This document shows positions 27,250 to 36,054 of a stretch of 64,000 nt of DNA, piece by piece. Numbering within the stretch: the first letter of the stretch is position 1; the number at the start of each line of letters is the position of its first letter. A program made the position numbers and the translations under genes. The stretch comes from Geomonas sp. Red32. Its GTDB lineage: Bacteria > Desulfobacterota > Desulfuromonadia > Geobacterales > Geobacteraceae. The stretch is taken from NCBI RefSeq assembly GCF_023652955.1, contig NZ_JAKLOY010000007.1, positions 186,001-250,000 on the forward strand. The letters run 5' to 3'. Under the pieces are notes generated by a model. That model searched no databases and was not told the DNA's origin. It worked only from the letters and a program-made list of their open reading frames with translations.

Positions 27250-27972
27250 ATGGACAAAGCCGGTCCCGACATCATCGCCCTCATCACCGCCCGCGGCGGC
27301 TCCAAGGGGGTGCCGTACAAGAACATCCGCGAGGTCGGCGGGAAGCCCCTGATCGCCTGGAGCATCGAGGCGGCCCGGAAGTCGTCGCCCGAGCTGCGGG
27401 TGGTGGTTTCCACCGACGACGCGGAGATCGCCGCGGTCAGCGCTGATTTCGGTGCCGAGGTGCCGTTTCTGCGTCCGGCTGAGCTTGCCGGGGACCATGC
27501 CTCGTCGGAGTCCGTGGCCCTGCATGCGCTGACCTGGCTTGCCGAGCGGGAAGGGTACCGTCCTCGACTGCTCCTTTTGCTCCAGCCGACATCACCCCTG
27601 CGGACCTCCGCCGACATCGACGAGGCCGTGAGGCTACAGGCGGCCTGTGACGCCGATGCCGTGGTGAGCGTCACTCCCAACGAGCGTCCGGTCCAGTGGC
27701 TGCGCAGGGTGGACGACGGGGGACTCCTGGTGCCGTGGATGGCCGGGGAGCAACTGGCCCGGCGCCAGGAAGCCGAGGAGATCTACCGGTTGAACGGTGC
27801 CATCTACCTGATCAAGACCGAGGTGCTCGTCAGCGAGAAGACATTCTACCCGCCGGCGACCCGTCCGCTGGTCATGCCCGTCGAGCGGTCCCTCGACATT
27901 GACTCCGAATTCGATCTGCTGCTGGCCGATTTGCTGCTGACCGGCCGGCAGGGGAAGGGAGAACCAAGATGA
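27250..27972 (+). CDS. neuA: acylneuraminate cytidylyltransferase (NeuA/LegF-like)
   Basis: 240-residue nucleotidyltransferase that activates a nonulosonic acid with CTP. It has the signature ALITARGGSKGVPYKNIREV near residue 9, STDDAEIA, LLQPTSPLRTSADIDEA and the late LNGAIYLI and IDSEFDLLLAD motifs, all typical of CMP-sialate/legionaminate synthetases. GAGG at 27240-27243 with ATG at 27250 sets the start, 8 nt after the wzt stop. It overlaps neuB by 4 nt. Substrate (Neu5Ac, legionaminate or another 9-carbon acid) cannot be fixed from sequence. Confidence 0.88.
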   Translation: MDKAGPDIIALITARGGSKGVPYKNIREVGGKPLIAWSIEAARKSSPELRVVVSTDDAEIAAVSADFGAEVPFLRPAELAGDHASSESVALHALTWLAEREGYRPRLLLLLQPTSPLRTSADIDEAVRLQAACDADAVVSVTPNERPVQWLRRVDDGGLLVPWMAGEQLARRQEAEEIYRLNGAIYLIKTEVLVSEKTFYPPATRPLVMPVERSLDIDSEFDLLLADLLLTGRQGKGEPR

Positions 27973-29006
27973 ACTGCATACGGATAGCCGGCCGAGCCGT
28001 GGGGCCGGACCATCCCCCGCTGGTGTTGGCCGAAATCGGCATCAACCACGAGGGGGACTTCGAGAAGGCCCGGCGGATGATCGACGATGCCCATGCCGCA
28101 GGGTGCGAGTGCGTGAAGTTCCAGGCCCACGTCATAGCGGACGAGATGGTGCCCAACGACGTGGTGCCCGGCAACGCCTCGGAATCTATCTGGCAGATCA
28201 TGGAACGCTGCGCGCTGACCGAGGACGAGGACGCGCGGCTCAAGGAGTACGCCGAGTCGAAGGGGATGATCTACCTCAGCACCCCGTTCTCGCGCGCGGC
28301 GGCCGACCGGCTGGAACGGCTCGGGGTTGCCGCCTACAAGATCGGCTCCGGGGAGTGCAACAACTACCCGCTCATCGAGCACATCGCCCGTTTCGGCAAG
28401 CCGGTCATCCTGAGCACCGGGATGAACGACCTCGCCAGCATCGCCCGGGCGGTGGAAATCCTGCGGCGGCACCAGGTTCCTTTCGCCCTGATGCACTGCA
28501 CGAGCATGTACCCGACCCCCTACGACAAGGTGCGCCTGGGTGCTCTTGCCGACCTGCAGCACGCCTTCCCCGACGCCGTCATCGGGCTTTCCGACCATTC
28601 CCTGAGTAACTACCCCTGTCTGGGCGCGGTGGCTCTCGGGGCCTCCCTCCTGGAGCGCCATTTCACCTCGGACAAGAGCTGGCCCGGCCCCGACATCGAG
28701 ATCTCCATGGACCCATCCGACCTTCGCGAGCTGATCGCCGGAAGCCGCGCCATCTTCCTCGCGCGCGGCGGGAAGAAGGGGATCCTGGCCGAGGAGCAGC
28801 CGACCATCGACTTCGCCTACGCCTGCGTGGTGGCCATCCGCGACATCGCAGCCGGAGAGGAGCTCTCCGGCGACAACATCTGGGTGAAGCGGCCCGGTAC
28901 CGGCGAGATCAAGGCCGTGGACTACCCGTCGCTGCTGGGAAGAAAGGCTGCTGCTGCCATCACGATGAACGAGCAGCTCACCTGGGGAAAGATCAGCCAT
29001 GGCTAG
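27969..29006 (+). CDS. neuB: nonulosonic acid synthase (NeuB/LegI-like)
   Basis: 345-residue synthase condensing phosphoenolpyruvate with a 6-carbon amino sugar. The TIM-barrel domain shows LVLAEIGINHEGDFEKARRMID, CVKFQAHVI, STPFSRAAADRL, KIGSGECNNYPLIEHIA, VILSTGMN and GLSDHS; the C-terminal SAF (antifreeze-like) domain is at about residues 285-340. The complete set of NeuB motifs is present. It overlaps neuA by 4 nt and neuC by 8 nt, so these three are a translationally coupled unit. Confidence 0.9.
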   Translation: MNCIRIAGRAVGPDHPPLVLAEIGINHEGDFEKARRMIDDAHAAGCECVKFQAHVIADEMVPNDVVPGNASESIWQIMERCALTEDEDARLKEYAESKGMIYLSTPFSRAAADRLERLGVAAYKIGSGECNNYPLIEHIARFGKPVILSTGMNDLASIARAVEILRRHQVPFALMHCTSMYPTPYDKVRLGALADLQHAFPDAVIGLSDHSLSNYPCLGAVALGASLLERHFTSDKSWPGPDIEISMDPSDLRELIAGSRAIFLARGGKKGILAEEQPTIDFAYACVVAIRDIAAGEELSGDNIWVKRPGTGEIKAVDYPSLLGRKAAAAITMNEQLTWGKISHG

Positions 29007-30144
29007 GAAGATTCTCTTTCTCACCTCTACCCGCGCCGACTTCGGGAAGCTGAAATCGCTGATGCACGCCCTCGACGACGATCCCGCCTTCGAGGTGCAT
29101 GTCTTTGTGACCGGCATGCACGTGCTCCCCAAGTACGGCAACACCGGCGAGGAAGTGGAGAAGTGCGGCTTCAAGAACATCTACCGGTTTATCAATCAGA
29201 AGTCCAACGACGACATGGGGAGCATCCTCGCCAACACGGTGCAAGGGCTCTCCAACTACGTCGAGCTTCTGAAGCCGGACATGCTGGTCATCCACGGTGA
29301 CCGTGCCGAGGCGCTGGCCGGCGCAATCGTGGGGGCCTTCAGCAACGTCCTTGTCAGTCACATCGAAGGGGGAGAGGTTTCGGGCACCATAGACGAGTCG
29401 ATTCGGCACTCGGTCTCCAAGCTCGCCCACATCCATTTCGTGGCCAACGAACGGGCCCGGCGACGGCTGATCCAGATGGGGGAGCACGAGGAGAACATAT
29501 TCATCATCGGTTCCCCGGACATCGACCTGATGACCTCCAGCGGCCTCCCCAGCCTCGCTTCCGTCAAGGAGCACTACGAGATCTCCTTCGACAGCTACGG
29601 GATTTTCGTCTACCACCCGGTCACCACCAAACTGCACGACCTGATGGGGAACCTGAGCGAGATCTCCAAAGCCCTGGTCTCTTCCGGGAGGAACTACGTC
29701 GCCATCTACCCCAACAACGACCCCGGCTCGGAGTTGATTATCGAGGAGCTGACGGCCCTGCGGGACAATCCGGCCCTGCGCATCTTCCCCTCCATCCGGT
29801 TCGAGGCCTTCTTGGTGCTGCTGAAGCATGCCGACTTCATGATCGGCAATTCCAGTGCCGGGGTCAGGGAGGCTCCTTTCTACGGGATACCTTCCATCAA
29901 CCTCGGCAGCCGCCAAAACGGCCGCTTTTGCTGCGACACCATCATCAACTGCCGGGAGCGCGTGCCGGAGATCGAGGCCGCCATCTCGCAGATCGCCGCC
30001 TTGCCGAGGACGCCGACCGAACACTTCGGCAACGGCACCAGCAAAGATCGCTTCCTCGAAATCGTCAAGGGGAGGAAGATCTGGGGGACCAACATCCAAA
30101 AGTACTTCGTCGACCAAGCGGGCTTCGAAGCGGGGGGGGACTGA
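28999..30144 (+). CDS. neuC: hydrolysing UDP-N-acetylglucosamine 2-epimerase (NeuC/LegG-like)
   Basis: 381-residue GT-B-fold enzyme that would convert UDP-GlcNAc to ManNAc and UDP, or act on the bacillosamine analogue in legionaminate synthesis. It starts KILFLTSTRADFGKL, and shows VIHGDRAEALAGA, HIEGGEVSGTIDESIRHSVSKLAH, and NSSAGVREAPFYGIPSINLG near residue 277. These match the hydrolysing rather than the non-hydrolysing branch. NeuC plus NeuB plus NeuA is sufficient in principle to make CMP-Neu5Ac from UDP-GlcNAc. Overlaps neuB by 8 nt and the next gene by 1 nt (TGATG). Confidence 0.88.
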   Translation: MARKILFLTSTRADFGKLKSLMHALDDDPAFEVHVFVTGMHVLPKYGNTGEEVEKCGFKNIYRFINQKSNDDMGSILANTVQGLSNYVELLKPDMLVIHGDRAEALAGAIVGAFSNVLVSHIEGGEVSGTIDESIRHSVSKLAHIHFVANERARRRLIQMGEHEENIFIIGSPDIDLMTSSGLPSLASVKEHYEISFDSYGIFVYHPVTTKLHDLMGNLSEISKALVSSGRNYVAIYPNNDPGSELIIEELTALRDNPALRIFPSIRFEAFLVLLKHADFMIGNSSAGVREAPFYGIPSINLGSRQNGRFCCDTIINCRERVPEIEAAISQIAALPRTPTEHFGNGTSKDRFLEIVKGRKIWGTNIQKYFVDQAGFEAGGD

Positions 30145-31217
30145 TGCATCCAGGCCAGGCGCGGAGCAGGATGGAGGAGCTCTGGCATCCCGCCGAACTC
30201 CGCTTCACCAAACCTTTCGACATGCGCACCCTGAACCGGACCCCCTCCTGGCGCCGGGAGATTGCCCGGGGGCAGCAGGCCATTTCCGAGGCGGTGCTGT
30301 CAGCGCGGCACACCGTGGAACGCTGCCCGATCTGCGGCGAGAGCGCCTCATCCTGCTTTGTGGCGGTCTATGGTTTCCACTACCGCGAGTGTGGCGCCTG
30401 CCATCATCTCTACTGCTCCAATCCCCCTGACGCCGAGGGGGTGAAGAACCTCTACACCGGCGCGGACGACCAGGGGAAGAAGACCATCCAGACCTGGACC
30501 TACCTCGACAGCCGGCACTACCAGACCAGGGTCGAGACCATAGCCGCCCCCAAGGTGGCCTACGTCAACGGGTTCTGTACGAAGCCGGGGGGGCGCTGGA
30601 TCGATGTCGGCTCCGGGGCCGGCGAAACGCTGGTGGCAGCGGCCTCGACAGGTTTCGAGGCGGTGGGGCTCGAGTGCGATCCGGCCGAGTGCGCCTTTGC
30701 GCGTGAGCGGGGGGCGACCGTGGTGGAGGAATTCCTCACCGGTTCCAACGCGGCAGAGCTCCTGAAGGGAGCTGCCGTGGTTTCCCTCTTCAACGTTCTC
30801 GAGCATACCGAAGATCCCGGTGGAGTGACCGAGGCGATCTCCGCGGCCGTGGAGCCGGACTGCCTGGTGGTGATCGAGGTGCCGCGCCATCCCTCGTTGA
30901 GCTCGCTCAGCAACTCCCTTTTTCCCGGGGTCTCCTGCCGGCACATCGTCCCCCCCGACCACCTGCACGTCTTCACCGATGCTTCCCTGCAGCGCCTTAC
31001 CTCCCGCAACGGGTTGGAGCCGCTCGGTCTCTGGTATTTCGGGCAGGACTACTACGACCTCCTCTCTTCGGCCATGGCATCGGCCGATCTCCCCGCCTCC
31101 TCGCTCTACAGCCAGGCCCTGGATTTGAATTCGCTTATCCAGCCGGTCATCGATCAAGCGGGGCTCTCGGACACCATGATATACGTCGGCCGCAAGCGTA
31201 GTGACGTGGCGGGATGA
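30144..31217 (+). CDS. zinc-ribbon class I SAM methyltransferase
   Basis: 357 residues. An N-terminal Cys-rich knuckle (CPICGE, later CGACHHLYC, residues about 55-92) precedes a Rossmann methyltransferase domain with motif I WIDVGSGAGETLVAA and motif IV-like VVSLFNVLEHTEDP. The zinc-knuckle plus Methyltransf_23 layout resembles sugar C- or O-methyltransferases of the NovU/TylC3 kind, but family placement is approximate. ATG overlaps the neuC stop as TGATG. It could methylate a nucleotide sugar or the chain end. Confidence 0.8.
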   Translation: MHPGQARSRMEELWHPAELRFTKPFDMRTLNRTPSWRREIARGQQAISEAVLSARHTVERCPICGESASSCFVAVYGFHYRECGACHHLYCSNPPDAEGVKNLYTGADDQGKKTIQTWTYLDSRHYQTRVETIAAPKVAYVNGFCTKPGGRWIDVGSGAGETLVAAASTGFEAVGLECDPAECAFARERGATVVEEFLTGSNAAELLKGAAVVSLFNVLEHTEDPGGVTEAISAAVEPDCLVVIEVPRHPSLSSLSNSLFPGVSCRHIVPPDHLHVFTDASLQRLTSRNGLEPLGLWYFGQDYYDLLSSAMASADLPASSLYSQALDLNSLIQPVIDQAGLSDTMIYVGRKRSDVAG

Positions 31218-31248
31218 GCCGCCGGCCCAGACACAGAAAGGTCAGCAT

Positions 31249-31998
31249 ATGAACAAGAACTACATTTCCTCGATCGATGGCGAAATCTACCTCAGGGAGA
31301 GGCGCTACGACCACCCGAAGGAGATCTTCAAGCAGGCCGCTGAGATTCTCGCCCTGGCCTCCCCGGCCGCCTGCCAGCCGTCGCTCTCCCTGGTCGACCT
31401 GGGCTCCGCCACGGGGGAGTTCGCCTATTACATCCGCGGCCTCAACCCCGAGATCAAGCTGCAGTGCATCGAGCACAACCCCGAGCTGGTGGAGGACTGC
31501 CGCGCCTTGCTGGCCCAGCGGGGGATCGACATCTGCTGTGGGGACATCAACGACCTTCAGGGGGTGGCCGATTCCACCTTCGATTTCGCCACTTCCTTCG
31601 GCGTTACCCAGATATTCGAGGACTTCAAGCCCTCGCTCGGCGAGATGATCCGGGTGACCAGGGACGGCGGCCGGTGCGTCAACCTGATGATGCTCAACGA
31701 GTTCCCCATCGACGTTCTCATCCGCTACCGGGTGCCCGGGACCGGGGTCGTGCAGGCGAACTGGAACAAATTCGCCATGAGCTCGGTGGCGGAGTTCCTG
31801 GAACAGCATCCGGAGGTGGCCTCCTACCGTTTTCTCAAGCACGAGATGCCGTTCGACTTGCCCCCCCGGGAGGATGACCCGATGAGGTCCTGGACGGTGA
31901 TGACGCCGGAGGGGAAGAGGATACTCTGGAACGGTCTCAACATGGAGATCAGCCTGTACCACGTGATCATCGAGGTCAGCAAAGGGAAAAACTCCTGA
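31249..31998 (+). CDS. class I SAM methyltransferase
   Basis: 249 residues, single Rossmann domain: LVDLGSATGEFAYYIRGL (motif I, with Ala in place of the second Gly), QCIEHNPELVEDC (acidic end of strand 2), GDINDL, FDFATSFGVTQIFEDF and MIRVTRDGGRCVNLMML. No zinc knuckle. AAAGGT lies upstream of the ATG. Substrate unknown; as the second methyltransferase between neuC and a deacetylase it is probably involved in glycan decoration. Confidence 0.8.
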   Translation: MNKNYISSIDGEIYLRERRYDHPKEIFKQAAEILALASPAACQPSLSLVDLGSATGEFAYYIRGLNPEIKLQCIEHNPELVEDCRALLAQRGIDICCGDINDLQGVADSTFDFATSFGVTQIFEDFKPSLGEMIRVTRDGGRCVNLMMLNEFPIDVLIRYRVPGTGVVQANWNKFAMSSVAEFLEQHPEVASYRFLKHEMPFDLPPREDDPMRSWTVMTPEGKRILWNGLNMEISLYHVIIEVSKGKNS

Positions 31999-31999
31999 T

Positions 32000-33070
32000 A
32001 TGGAGCGGGGTGCCACAGCGCAAGGGCCTTTCCTGCTCGCGGTCAACTACCACTATATCGGGGCCGCCGACCGCTACCCGTACCCGGGCATCATCGGGGT
32101 CACTCCCTCTGAGTTCGAGGCGCAGTTGGACGAGATGGGGCGCCATGTCGAATTCGTGGGCGCCGACGCCATCGAGCGGGCGCTCTCCGGCAACCGGGCG
32201 CTCCCTGAAAATGCGGCAGTCGTTACCTTCGACGACGGCCTGAAGGAGCAGTTCGCGCTGGCGCTCCCCATCTTGGAAGCCCGTCGCATACCCTTCATCT
32301 TCTTCGTGAACTCGGCCCCGCTGGCGGAGCGCCGCCCCTGCTTCGTGCACAAGGTCCACTACCTCCGCTCGGTGATCTCCTCGGAAGAGTTCCTCGCACG
32401 AGCCCGTCTGGTGGCCGAGCGGAAACTGTCGTTCTCCTTCCCGGAGATCGATGCCTCATCCATTGGGCCGAGCTTTTACCCGTACGATGAGCCGCCGGCG
32501 AGGGCGCTGAAGTACACGCTGAACTTCCTGTTGAGCCCGGAGCACGCCGCCACCATCGTGGACGAGATGTTCAGCGAGCAGGCGGACGAGGCCGAATTCT
32601 GTTCCTGGTTCTACCTGAACGCCGACGAGGCGCGGGAGCTGCACGGGAGGTTTCGCGCCCTCGGGGTGCATGGCCACAGCCACCTCTCGCTCGCCTCGCT
32701 CCCCGAGCAGGAGGCCCGTCGGGAAATCGGCCGCTGCGCTGAAATCCTCGGCGAGGTGGCCGGCGCCCCGCTCTCCTGCATAAGCTATCCCTTCGGCTAC
32801 CGCCAGTCGGTCTCCCCCCGGGTGGCGGAATTGGCCGGAGAGTACTCGATGAAATTCGGCTTCACCATGGAAAGTTGTTTCAACTGGGACGTCTCGCTGC
32901 AGCCGCTCCTTTTGGGACGCATCAACAACAACGAAGCTCCCGGGCATCGCCAGGCCGCTTTCCGCTTTTCCGGGGAGGGCCCGGTGATCGATAACCCCTC
33001 CAGGATGAGCATGCACCGCACCTGGTTTGCCAAAGAACGAGTTCCCTTCCCGGCGGAGGCCACCCCATGA
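32000..33070 (+). CDS. polysaccharide deacetylase (NodB-type) family protein
   Basis: 356 residues, carbohydrate esterase 4 fold with an insert. Catalytic motif 1 is TFDDG at residues 76-80, motif 2 (metal) is HGHSH at 224-228 (H-x3-H), followed by SYPFGYRQ, the third motif. About 110 residues separate motifs 1 and 2, larger than in simple NodB domains. No signal peptide, so it is probably cytoplasmic, acting on a nucleotide- or lipid-linked sugar rather than on secreted polymer. Start is 1 nt after the previous stop; end overlaps the radical SAM gene by 4 nt. Confidence 0.82.
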   Translation: MERGATAQGPFLLAVNYHYIGAADRYPYPGIIGVTPSEFEAQLDEMGRHVEFVGADAIERALSGNRALPENAAVVTFDDGLKEQFALALPILEARRIPFIFFVNSAPLAERRPCFVHKVHYLRSVISSEEFLARARLVAERKLSFSFPEIDASSIGPSFYPYDEPPARALKYTLNFLLSPEHAATIVDEMFSEQADEAEFCSWFYLNADEARELHGRFRALGVHGHSHLSLASLPEQEARREIGRCAEILGEVAGAPLSCISYPFGYRQSVSPRVAELAGEYSMKFGFTMESCFNWDVSLQPLLLGRINNNEAPGHRQAAFRFSGEGPVIDNPSRMSMHRTWFAKERVPFPAEATP

Positions 33071-34455
33071 AAGTGCTGCTGGTCGTATACGACAACTACT
33101 CGTACATCCACTGGTTCCCGCAGGGAACCGCCTACATAGCCGCCGCCTTGAGAGGGTGCGGGTGCGAGGTCACTATCTACCACGAGGACCTGCACCACTA
33201 CCCGAGCTCCGCGCTGACCGACTTCCTGGACCAGAACGAGTTCGACATGGTTGGAGTCGGGGTCATCGCCGGGTACTACCAGTACCGCAAACTGCTGGAG
33301 ATAGCGGAGGCGATCAATCGCTCGCGCAAGCGCCCCTTCTTCGTGCTGGGGGGGCACGGCCCCTCGCCCGAGCCGGAGTACTTCCTGCGACGCACCCAGG
33401 CGGACGCCGCGGTGATCGGGGAAGGGGAGGAAACGGTGGTGGAACTCGTCCGCCAGCTGGCTGCCCGCGCTCCCCTCTCGGAGGTGAAGGGGCTCGCCTA
33501 TCGGGACGGCGACCAGGTCCGGGTCAACGAGCGCCGGGCTCCCATCGAGGAGATCGACGCGCTCCCCCATCCCGCCTACGATCTCTTTCCCATCGAGTAC
33601 TACCGGCTGATCAGAAACGCGCACGCCGTCAACGGCGACTTCGTGATGCCTCTCCTCTCCGGCCGCGGCTGCCCCTTCGAATGCATCTTCTGCTACCGGA
33701 TGGAGAAGGGGATCCGGCTCCGCAGCACCGAGGGGATCCTTGAGGAGATACGGCTTTTAAACCGCGACTACGGCATCAACTACATCAACTTTTCCGACGA
33801 ACTGCTGATCTCCTCGGCCGCGCGGGCCGCCGAGGTTTCCGAGGCCATCCTGGCCAGCGGCCTCAACATCAAGTGGGCCTGCCAGGGAAGGCTCAACTTC
33901 GTCTCCGCCGACCTCCTCGCGCTGATGAAGCGGGCAGGGTGCGTTTTCATCAACTACGGGATCGAAGCTCTCGACGACGAGGTGTTGAAGCGGATGAACA
34001 AGTGCCTCAACACCGCCCAGATCGTGAAAGGGATCGAGCTGACCCTGGCATCGGGGATCAGCCCCGGTTTCAACATCATCTTCGGAAACCCCGGCGATAG
34101 CGTGGAGACGCTCAACAAGGGAGTCGACTTCCTGCTGAAATATGACGACGGTGCCCAGTTGCGGACCATCCGGCCGGTGACCCCGTATCCCGGTTCCCCG
34201 CTCTACTACCAGGCCATAGAACAGGGGCTGCTGCGGGACTGCGAGGATTTCTACGAGCACAAGCACGTCAACTCGGACCTGCTGAGCGTCAATTTCACCG
34301 AACTGAGCGACGACGAATTCCACCAGGCCCTGCTGGTGGCCAACCGGAGACTGCTGGATAACTACTACTCCCGGGCCTTGCAGCAGGCGGTCGGGCAGGC
34401 CGAGCGGCTCTACCTGCAGGCGGACAGCTCCTTCCGCGGTTTCCGGCAAACCTAG
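33067..34455 (+). CDS. B12-binding-domain radical SAM protein
   Basis: 462 residues. The N-terminal cobalamin-binding-type Rossmann domain (about 1-140: LLVVYDNYSYIHWFPQGTAYIAAAL, then FFVLGGHGPSPEPEYFL) lacks the DxHxxG base-off histidine, as in many B12 radical SAM enzymes. The radical SAM domain has the 4Fe-4S motif C202-x3-C206-x2-C209 (GCPFECIFCYR), then YINFSDE, a GIEALDD strand and FIFGNPGDS-like turn. Such enzymes commonly methylate unactivated carbons or rearrange sugars. In a glycan cluster, methylation or deoxygenation of a sugar is plausible; no specific reaction can be assigned. Confidence 0.82.
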   Translation: MKVLLVVYDNYSYIHWFPQGTAYIAAALRGCGCEVTIYHEDLHHYPSSALTDFLDQNEFDMVGVGVIAGYYQYRKLLEIAEAINRSRKRPFFVLGGHGPSPEPEYFLRRTQADAAVIGEGEETVVELVRQLAARAPLSEVKGLAYRDGDQVRVNERRAPIEEIDALPHPAYDLFPIEYYRLIRNAHAVNGDFVMPLLSGRGCPFECIFCYRMEKGIRLRSTEGILEEIRLLNRDYGINYINFSDELLISSAARAAEVSEAILASGLNIKWACQGRLNFVSADLLALMKRAGCVFINYGIEALDDEVLKRMNKCLNTAQIVKGIELTLASGISPGFNIIFGNPGDSVETLNKGVDFLLKYDDGAQLRTIRPVTPYPGSPLYYQAIEQGLLRDCEDFYEHKHVNSDLLSVNFTELSDDEFHQALLVANRRLLDNYYSRALQQAVGQAERLYLQADSSFRGFRQT

Positions 34456-34466
34456 GCCAGGCCGGC

Positions 34467-36050
34467 ATGACCAACCGCGAAATCATCGAGACGGTGCGGG
34501 CCTTCGAGATGACCCATCCCGTGGAGAGCTACCGGTTCTTCGACTGGAACGTGTGGCCCCTGATCCGTGAGGAAACGCTGATCGTGGCCATGATGCCGCC
34601 GCGGGTCGCCGCCCCTACCGGCTCCTGGGGGGCGGTGGTTCGCGACTTTCTGCACGGCCACCGGCACCTGCGGCCGCTGACCCGGATGCTGGGTTCCCTG
34701 AGGGCGAGACAGTCCCGAAGGGAGATGGAGCGGACCTGGGCAAGGGAGTGGGACTCCCTGCTGGCTCTCGATCCTTCCCATAACGACGACCCGGTGGCGC
34801 CGGGGCGGGAGGTGGTGCTCTTCACCCTGTCCGGACGCCGCGTGCAGACGCGGGAGGGGCTCTACGAGATCTACGCCGATCCCCTGGTCGAGTACCTGGA
34901 CCGCAAGGGGGTTTCCTCCCTGCTCTGGGAGCGAGGGGTGCCGCGCCACCCCCGACGGTACCGGTCGGCGTGGGTTTCCCGCCTGCTGGAACGGGAGGCC
35001 CTGCTGATCCCGGACCCCCCGCCGCTGAAGGAACCCCCCTGGTTCCAGGAGTTAGCTGCGTTCTCCGCCGCCGTTTCCGGTCGCTACCGGAACTGGCACG
35101 AGGTGCAGGCGGACATCATCTACCTGCAGAAGCTCAGCCTCGTCTTCGAGAAATGGCTCCGGGCGACCGGGGCTAAACTACTGGTCTCCGTCTGCTGGTA
35201 TGGGCTCGACGTGATGGCCGCCACCCTGGCCGCGCGCAGAGTGGGGGTGGTCACCGTCGATCTCCAGCACGGTGTTCAGGGGCGCGATCACCACGGTTAC
35301 TCGGGATGGGCGAAAGTTCCGCCGGTACCGTACGAAGTGGTTCCCGATCTCTTCTGGTGCTGGGGAGAGGAGCAGAAGAGGACGCTCCTGGCCGAAAATG
35401 AGGCTTTTGCCGCCCAATGCGATGTGGCGGTCTGCGGCAACCTCTGGTTGAACAAGTGGCATACCGACGGTGACCTCGGGGGGGAGGAGGGCGGCGAGCT
35501 GGCGCGGTCCACCGCGGGATTCGAGAAGACCATCCTGGTCACCCTGCAGACCCCCGGAGAGTTCACCGACTTCATCGTGGAGGCGGTGCGTGAAAGCCCC
35601 CCCGGGTGGTTCTGGTTGCTTCGTTTCCATCCGGCAACCCCGGAAGCGGAGCGTGCCCATTTCGAGGAGAAGCTGCAATCCGTCCGCCGGGCAAACTTCG
35701 AAACGGAGCAGGCGAGCCGGATGGCCATGTACGCCTTGATGCAGCTGAGCGACGTGCAGGTGACCGGCTATTCCACCTCCGCACAGGAAGCCCTCTTCTT
35801 CGGAATCCCGACCGTCACCGTTACGGCCAACGGGGCGAGTGCCTTGAAGGGGTTGGTGGATGCGGGAATCGTACTCCATGTGGAAACCTTGCAGGAACTG
35901 TTCGAGGCGCTGAAACGATGCGAAACCATTTCGTCGAAACAGTGTCAGGATTCCGTGCAGAACTACTTCGCCCCTCCGCAGGTGGCCGGGCAAGGGATAG
36001 ATCAGCTCCTCTCCCGGGCCGGCATCTGTTGCCGAGGGGCCGGCGGGTGA
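34467..36050 (+). CDS. GT-B-like surface-glycan protein, unrecognised family
   Basis: 527 residues; not a family I can name. The C-terminal half looks like a GT-B nucleotide-sugar fold: VVTVDLQHGVQGRDHHGYSGW, FLVTLQT-like strand, WFWLLRFHPATPEAERAHF (an RFHP motif like the KxHP of CDP-glycerol transferases and capsule glycosyltransferases), then GYSTSAQEALFFGIPTVTV, which resembles the EA-xxGIP loop of UDP-GlcNAc epimerases and transferases. The N-terminal half (about 1-250) is helical with many Trp and Arg and no clear motif. No signal peptide. It sits between a radical SAM gene and an acyltransferase, so a glycosyl or glycerol-phosphate transferase is the best guess. Confidence 0.6.
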   Translation: MTNREIIETVRAFEMTHPVESYRFFDWNVWPLIREETLIVAMMPPRVAAPTGSWGAVVRDFLHGHRHLRPLTRMLGSLRARQSRREMERTWAREWDSLLALDPSHNDDPVAPGREVVLFTLSGRRVQTREGLYEIYADPLVEYLDRKGVSSLLWERGVPRHPRRYRSAWVSRLLEREALLIPDPPPLKEPPWFQELAAFSAAVSGRYRNWHEVQADIIYLQKLSLVFEKWLRATGAKLLVSVCWYGLDVMAATLAARRVGVVTVDLQHGVQGRDHHGYSGWAKVPPVPYEVVPDLFWCWGEEQKRTLLAENEAFAAQCDVAVCGNLWLNKWHTDGDLGGEEGGELARSTAGFEKTILVTLQTPGEFTDFIVEAVRESPPGWFWLLRFHPATPEAERAHFEEKLQSVRRANFETEQASRMAMYALMQLSDVQVTGYSTSAQEALFFGIPTVTVTANGASALKGLVDAGIVLHVETLQELFEALKRCETISSKQCQDSVQNYFAPPQVAGQGIDQLLSRAGICCRGAGG

Positions 36051-36054
36051 CAGC

